Of a stretch of 64,000 bases of DNA, positions 59,615-64,000 are shown in pieces (the first letter of the stretch is position 1; each line of letters starts with the position of its first letter). The DNA comes from Inia geoffrensis. Lineage: Eukaryota > Chordata > Mammalia > Artiodactyla > Iniidae. The DNA lies in assembly GCA_036417435.1 (NCBI GenBank), contig CM070910.1, forward strand, positions 82,940,784 through 83,004,783. Direction: 5' to 3'. Under the pieces are notes generated by a model. It was not told the DNA's origin. It searched no databases and was given only the letters and a program-made list of their open reading frames with translations. Both the position numbers and the translations under genes were made by a program.

Positions 59615-60460
59615 TTGGTTAGGGTAGGACATCGGAAGTGGGTTAGGTTTAGGGATGGGGTTAGGATTAGGGTTAAGGAATGGGGAGGGATTAGGGTACA
59701 ATTTAGGGTACGACAACGCTTAAGGTTTAGCGTACATGTGAGGGCACGAGTTAGTGTTGGTGTCCTGGTTAAGATTAGGGCACGGGTTAGGGTAAGGCTT
59801 CGGGTGAGGGTCAGGGTTAGGATTCGTGTTAGGGTTAGGGTTAGGAAATGGGGAGATATTAGGGCACAGTTTAGGGTACCACAGCGCTTAAGGTTTAGCG
59901 TACGTGTGAGGTCACTAGTTAGTGTTAGTGTACTGCTTACGATTAGGGCACGGGTGAGGGTAAGGCCTCGGAAGAGGGTCACGTTAATGGTTAGGGTTAG
60001 GGTTAGGCTTAGGGTTAGGGAATGGGGATTGATTAGGGTACAGGTTAGGGTACGGCAATGGCTTAGGGTTAGCGTACGTTAGAGCGCATGGATTAGTGTT
60101 GATGTACTGGTTAAAATTAGGACACGGGTGAGGGTAAAGTTTCGGGTGAGTGTCATGGTTAGGTTTCAGGTTAGGGTTAGGGTTAGGGAATGGAGAGGGA
60201 TTAGGGTACAGGTTAGGGTACCGCTGCGGTTTAGTGTTAGCGTACGTGTGAGGGCACGAGTTAGTCTTGGTGTCCTGGTTAAGATTAGGGCACGGGTGAG
60301 GGTAAGGCTTCGGTTGAGGGTCAGGTTTAGGATTCGGGTTAGGGTTAGGGTTAGGGAATGGGGAGGGATTAGGGTACAGGATAGGGTACGACAATGCTTA
60401 AGGGTTAGCGTACGTTTGAGGGCATGAGTTAGTGTTTGTGTACTGGTTAAGATTAGGGCA
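59615..60460 (+). repeat. HOR unit 43, 5-mer with 6-bp insertion (846 bp)
   Basis: Order A D E F H. B, C and G are absent. The D/E telomeric junction is one hexamer longer than usual near 60000-60015 (contains TTAGGCTTAGGG). Confidence 0.9.
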
Positions 60461-61845
60461 TAGGTTAGGGTAGGACATCGGAAGTGGGTTAGGTTTAGGG
60501 ATGGGGTTAGGATTAGGGTTAAGGAATGGGGAGGGATTAGGGTACAATTTAGGGTACGACAACGCTTAAGGTTTAGCGTACGTGTGAGGGCACGATTTAG
60601 TGTTGGTGTCCTGGTTAAGATTAGGGCACGGGTGAGGGTAAGGCTTCGGGTGAGGGTCAGGGTTAGGATTCGTGTTAGGGTTAGGGTTAAGGAATGCAGA
60701 GGGATTAGGGTACAGATTAGGGTACGACAGTGCTTAAGGGTTAGCGTTCGTGTGAGGGCAAGGGTTAGTGTTAGTGTCCTGGTTAAGATTAGGGCACGAG
60801 TGAGGGTAAGGCTTCAGGTGAGGGTCAGGGTTAGGATTCGGGATAGGGTTAGGGTCAGGGAATGGGGAGGGATTAGGGTACAGTTTAGGGTACAGCAACG
60901 CTTAAGGTTTAGCGTACGTGTGAGGTCACTAGTTAGTGTTAGTGTACTGCTTACGATTAGGGCACGGGTGAGGGTAAGGCCTCGGAAGAGGGTCACGTTA
61001 AGGGTTAGGGTTAGGGTTAGGGTTAGGGAATGGGGATTGATTAGGGTACAGGTTAGGGTACGGCAATGGCTTAGGGTTAGCGTACGTTAGAGGGCATGGG
61101 TTAGTGTTGATGTACTGGTTAAAATTAGGACAGGGGTGAGGTAAAGTTTCGGGTGAGTGTCATGGTTAGGTTTCAGGTTAGGGTTAGGGTTAGGGAATGG
61201 AGAGGGATTAGGGTACAGGTTAGGGTTAGGGTTAGGGAATGGGGAGGGATTAGGGTACAGTTTAGATTACGACAACGATTAAGGGTTGGCGTACGTGTGA
61301 GGGCACGAGTTAGTGTTGGTGTCCTGGTTAAGATTAGGGAACGGGTGAGGGTAAGGTTTCGGGTGAGGGTCAGGGATAGAATTCGGGTTAGGGTTAGGGT
61401 TAGGGAATGGGGAGATATTAGGGCACAGTTTAGGGTACCAGAACGCTTAAGGTTTAGCGTACGTGTGAAGTCACTAGTTAGTGTTAGCGTACTGCTTACG
61501 ATTAGGGCACGGGTGAGGGTAAGGCCTCGGAAGAGGGTCACGTTAAGGGTTAGGGTTAGGGTTAGGGTTAGGGAATGGGGAGGGATTAGGGTAGAGGATA
61601 GGGTATGACAAGGCTTAAGGGTTAGCGTAAGTGTGAGGGCATGAGTTAGTGTTGGTGTACTGGTTAAGACAAGGGCACCGATGAGGGTAAGGCCTCGGAA
61701 AAGGGTCACGTTCAGGGTTTCGCTTAGGGTTAGGGTTAGGGAATGGGGAGGGATTAGGGTAGAGGATAGGGTACGACAATGCTTAAGGGTTAACGTACGT
61801 TTGAGGGCATGAGTTAGTGTTTGTGTACTGGTTAAGATTAGGGCA
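60461..61845 (+). repeat. HOR unit 44, rearranged (1,385 bp)
   Basis: Order A, B, C/D, E, truncated F, C, D, H/G, H. The F remnant is only 42 bp (61195-61236), the distance between two GAATG starts. One G is missing near 61140 (GTGAGGTAAAG). The length fits 8 x 168 + 42 - 1. Confidence 0.88.
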
Positions 61846-63188
61846 TTGGTTAGGGTAGGACATCAGAAGTGGGTTAGGTTTAGGGATGGGGTTAGGTTTA
61901 GGGTTAAGGAATGGGGAGGGATTAGGGTACAATTTAGGGTACGACAACGCTTAAGGTTTAGCGTACGTGTGAGGGCGCGAGTTAGTGTTGGTGTCCTGGT
62001 TAAGATTAGGGCACGGGTGAGGGTAAGGCTTCGGTTGAGGGTCAGGGTTAGGATTCGTGTTAGGGTTAGGGTTAAGGAATGCAGAGGGATTAGGGTACAG
62101 CTTAGGGTACGACAGTGCTTAAGGGTTAGCGTTCGTGTGAGGGCAAGGGTTAGTGTTAGTGTCCTGGTTAAGATTAGGGTACGAGTGAGGGTAAGGTTTC
62201 AGGTGAGGGTCAGGGTTAGGATTCGGGTTAGGGTTAGGGTTAGGGAATGGGGAGGGATTAGGGTACAGTTTAGGGTACGACAACGATTAAGGGTTAGCGT
62301 ACGTGTGAGGGCACGAGTTAGTGTTGGTGTCCTGGTAAAGATTAGGGCACGGGTGAGAGTAAGGTTTCGGGAGAGGGTCAGGGATAGAATTCGGGTTAGG
62401 TTTAGGGTTAGGGAATGGGGAGATATTAGGGGACAGTTTAGGGTACCACAACGCTTAAGGTTTAGCGTACGTGTGGGGTCACTAGTTAGTGTTCGTGTAC
62501 TGCTTACGATTAGGGCACGGGTGAGGGTAAGGCCTCGGAATAGGGTCACGTTAAGGGTTAGGGTTGGGTTAGGGTTAGGGAATGGCGATTGATTAGGGTA
62601 CAGATTAGGGTACGGCAATGGCTTAGGGTTAGCGTACGTTAGAGGGCATGGGTTAGTGTTGATGTACTGGTTAAAATTAGGACAGGGGTGAGGGTAAAGT
62701 TTCGGGTGAGTGTCATGGTTAGGTTTCAGGTTAGGGTTAGGGTTAGGGAATGGAGAGGGATTAGGGTACAGGTTAGGGTACCGCTGCGGTTTAGTGTTAG
62801 CGTACGTGTGAGGGCACGAGTTAGTCTTGGTGTCCTGGTTAAGATTAGGGCACGGGTGAGGGTAAGGCTTCGGGTGAGGGTCAGGGTTAGGATTCGGGTT
62901 AGGGTTAGGGTTCGGGATTGGAGAGGGATTAGGGTACAGGTTAGGGTACGACAATGCTTAAGGGTTAGCGTAAGTGTGAGGGCACAAGTTACTGTTGGTG
63001 TACTGGTTAAGACAAGGGCACCGATGAGGGTAAGGCCTCGGAAAAGGGTCACGTTCAGGGTTAAGCTTATGGTTAGGGTTAGGGAATGGGGAGGGATTAG
63101 GGTACAGGATAGGGTACGACAATGCTTAAGGGTTAGCGTACGTTTGAGGGCATGAGTTAGTGTTTGTGTACTGGTTAAAATTAGGGCA
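61846..63188 (+). repeat. HOR unit 45, 8-mer with 1-bp deletion (1,343 bp)
   Basis: Complete A-H order. One A is missing in the D/E telomeric junction near 62565 (GGGTTGGGTTAGGG). Confidence 0.92.
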
Positions 63189-64000
63189 TTGGTAAGGGTA
63201 GGACATCGGAAGTGGGTTAGGTTTAGGGATGGGGTTAGGATTAGGGTTAAGGAATGGGGAGGGATTAGGGTACAATTTAGGGTACGACAACGCTTAAGGT
63301 TTAGCGTACGTGTGAGGGCACGAGTTAGTGTTGGTGTCCTGGTTAAGATTAGGGCACGGGTGAGGGTAAGGCTTCGGGTGAGGGTCAGGGTTAGGATTCG
63401 TGTTAGGGTTAGGGTTAAGGAATGCAGAGGGATTAGGGTACAGCTTAGGGTACGACAGTGCTTAAGGGTTAGCGTTCGTGTGAGGGCAAGGGTTAGTGTT
63501 AGTGTTCTGGTTAAGATTACGGCACGGGTGAGTGTAAGGCTTCAGGTGAGGGTCAGGGTTAGGATTGGGGTTAGGGTTAGGGTTAGGGAATGGGGAGGGA
63601 TTATGGTACAGTTTAGGTTACGACAACGATTAAGGGTTGGCGTATGTGTGAGGGCACGAGTTAGTGTTGGTGTCCTGGTTAAGATTAGGGCACGGGTGAG
63701 AGTAAGGTTTCGGGTGAGGGTCAGGGATAGAATTCGGGTTAGGGTTAGGGTTAGGGAATGGGGAGATATTAGGGCACAGTTTAGGGAACCACAGCGCTTA
63801 AGGTTTAGCGTACGTGTGAGGTCACTAGTTAGTGTTAGTGTACTGCTTACGATTAGGGCACGGGTGAGGGTAAGGCCTCGGAAGAGGGTCACGTTAAGGA
63901 TTAGGGTTATGGTTAGGGTTAGTGAATGGGGATTGATTAGGGTACAGGTTAGGGTACGGCAATGGCTTAGGGTTAGCGTACGTTAGAGGGCATGGGTTAG
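63189..64000 (+). repeat. HOR unit 46, partial: A B C D and most of E (812 bp)
   Basis: Regular order up to the window edge inside E (GAGGGCATGGGTTAG), so the array continues to the right. Confidence 0.92.

Larger units (their letters stand above)
1..64000 (+). repeat. Telomere-derived satellite array, 168-bp monomer, 8-monomer (1,344-bp) higher-order repeat
   Basis: The GAATG motif that opens each monomer recurs every 168 bp (for example 121, 289, 457, 625, then 787, 955, 1123, 1291, 1459; the one 162-bp step is a 6-bp deletion). 168 is 28 x 6, and in the TTAGGG register the monomer reads as degenerate hexamers, with runs of perfect TTAGGG at each monomer junction. Diagnostic variants cycle with period 1,344 bp, giving eight monomer types A-H. 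Every copy has the same orientation and I saw no foreign insertion. What is seen: period, register, order and orientation. What is inferred: origin from a telomeric hexamer tract that diverged and was then amplified as a 168-mer and later as an 8-mer. Location (subtelomere, interstitial, centromere) is not determined. Confidence 0.97.

Noticed and set aside
58..63986. Dozens of long open frames on both strands, rich in Arg-Val, Leu-Thr or Pro-Asn
   Set aside because: They are the three stop-free readings of a TTAGGG/CCCTAA hexamer repeat, overlap each other on opposite strands, recur with the satellite period and start and stop at monomer-specific variants. Most depend on GTG or TTG starts. 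No domain or selected codon pattern is visible.
1..64000. True terminal telomere
   Set aside because: Perfect TTAGGG runs do not exceed about four hexamers, and most hexamers are degenerate in a fixed, monomer-specific way. This is a satellite derived from telomeric sequence, not a live telomere end, although one may lie nearby.
1..64000. CRISPR array
   Set aside because: The repeats are contiguous 168-bp monomers with no unique spacers; period, degeneracy and length do not fit.
1..64000. CENP-B box (TTCGNNNNANNCGGG pattern)
   Set aside because: The places that begin TTCGGGTGAGG or TTCGGGTTAGG match the first half, but the required CGGG is replaced by GTCA or GTTA. I found no full match by eye; a pattern search would settle it.
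1..64000. Transposon, retroelement or foreign gene insertion
   Set aside because: All unit lengths are explained by 168-bp monomers and small indels, so there is no room for an insertion; no terminal repeats or poly(A) tract were seen.
1..64000. Inverted segments within the array
   Set aside because: CCCTAA-rich sequence never appears on the + strand; all monomers are in one orientation.
1..64000. tRNA, rRNA or other structured RNA genes
   Set aside because: The strand is C-poor and lacks the complementary arms needed for stable stems; nothing resembling tRNA or rRNA was seen.

Overview
The whole 64 kb window is one uninterrupted tandem satellite array. I found no credible protein gene, RNA gene, transposon, CRISPR array or unique spacer. 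The basic unit is a 168-bp monomer that reads as exactly 28 hexamers of degenerate TTAGGG, the telomeric repeat. In the first type-A monomer about 5 of the 28 hexamers are perfect TTAGGG and most others are 1-3 substitutions away. All copies are head-to-tail with the G-rich strand as the + strand. That monomer has about 70 G and 18 C in 168 bases, a very strong GC skew.

Eight distinguishable monomers, here called A to H, follow in fixed order and form a 1,344-bp higher-order repeat (HOR). I placed unit boundaries at a diagnostic H-monomer motif (TTGGTTAGGGTAGGGCATC or a close variant) and could account for the length of every unit as a sum of 168-bp monomers plus a few small indels. Regular 8-mers dominate at 5.3-12.0, 27.8-30.5 and 37.8-51.3 kb. 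Between them lie rearranged units of 1, 2, 4, 5, 6, 7, 9, 11, 12, 13, 14 and 20 monomers. These contain hybrid monomers (C/D, F/A, F/C, H/A, H/D, C/E, A/G, E/G) of the kind unequal crossing-over in register would make. A 13-mer (A B C D E F/A B C D E F G H) occurs three times in a row at 21.2-27.8 kb and again at 31.5 kb, so it has spread as a secondary HOR. Several kb-scale near-identical blocks (offsets near 2,669, 2,688, 4,014, 4,368, 4,536, 5,544 and 5,880 bp) show recent segmental amplification.

From left to right: 0-5 kb, units of 7-9 monomers; 5-12 kb, regular 8-mers; 12-21 kb, increasingly expanded units (9, 12, 14, 20); 21-28 kb, 13-mers; 28-38 kb, a mosaic of 8-, 6-, 13- and 11-mers; 38-47 kb, very homogeneous 8-mers; 47-64 kb, a distinct subfamily with more deletions, very short units and most of the indels that break the hexamer register.

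Organism: a eukaryote with TTAGGG-type telomeres (most animals including all vertebrates, many fungi, some protists and plants). A vertebrate or other animal subtelomeric, interstitial-telomeric or centromeric satellite is my best guess. Species and chromosomal position cannot be decided from the sequence. The many long open frames on both strands (Val-Arg on +; Leu-Thr and Pro-Asn on -) are what a stop-poor hexamer repeat produces and are not annotated as genes.
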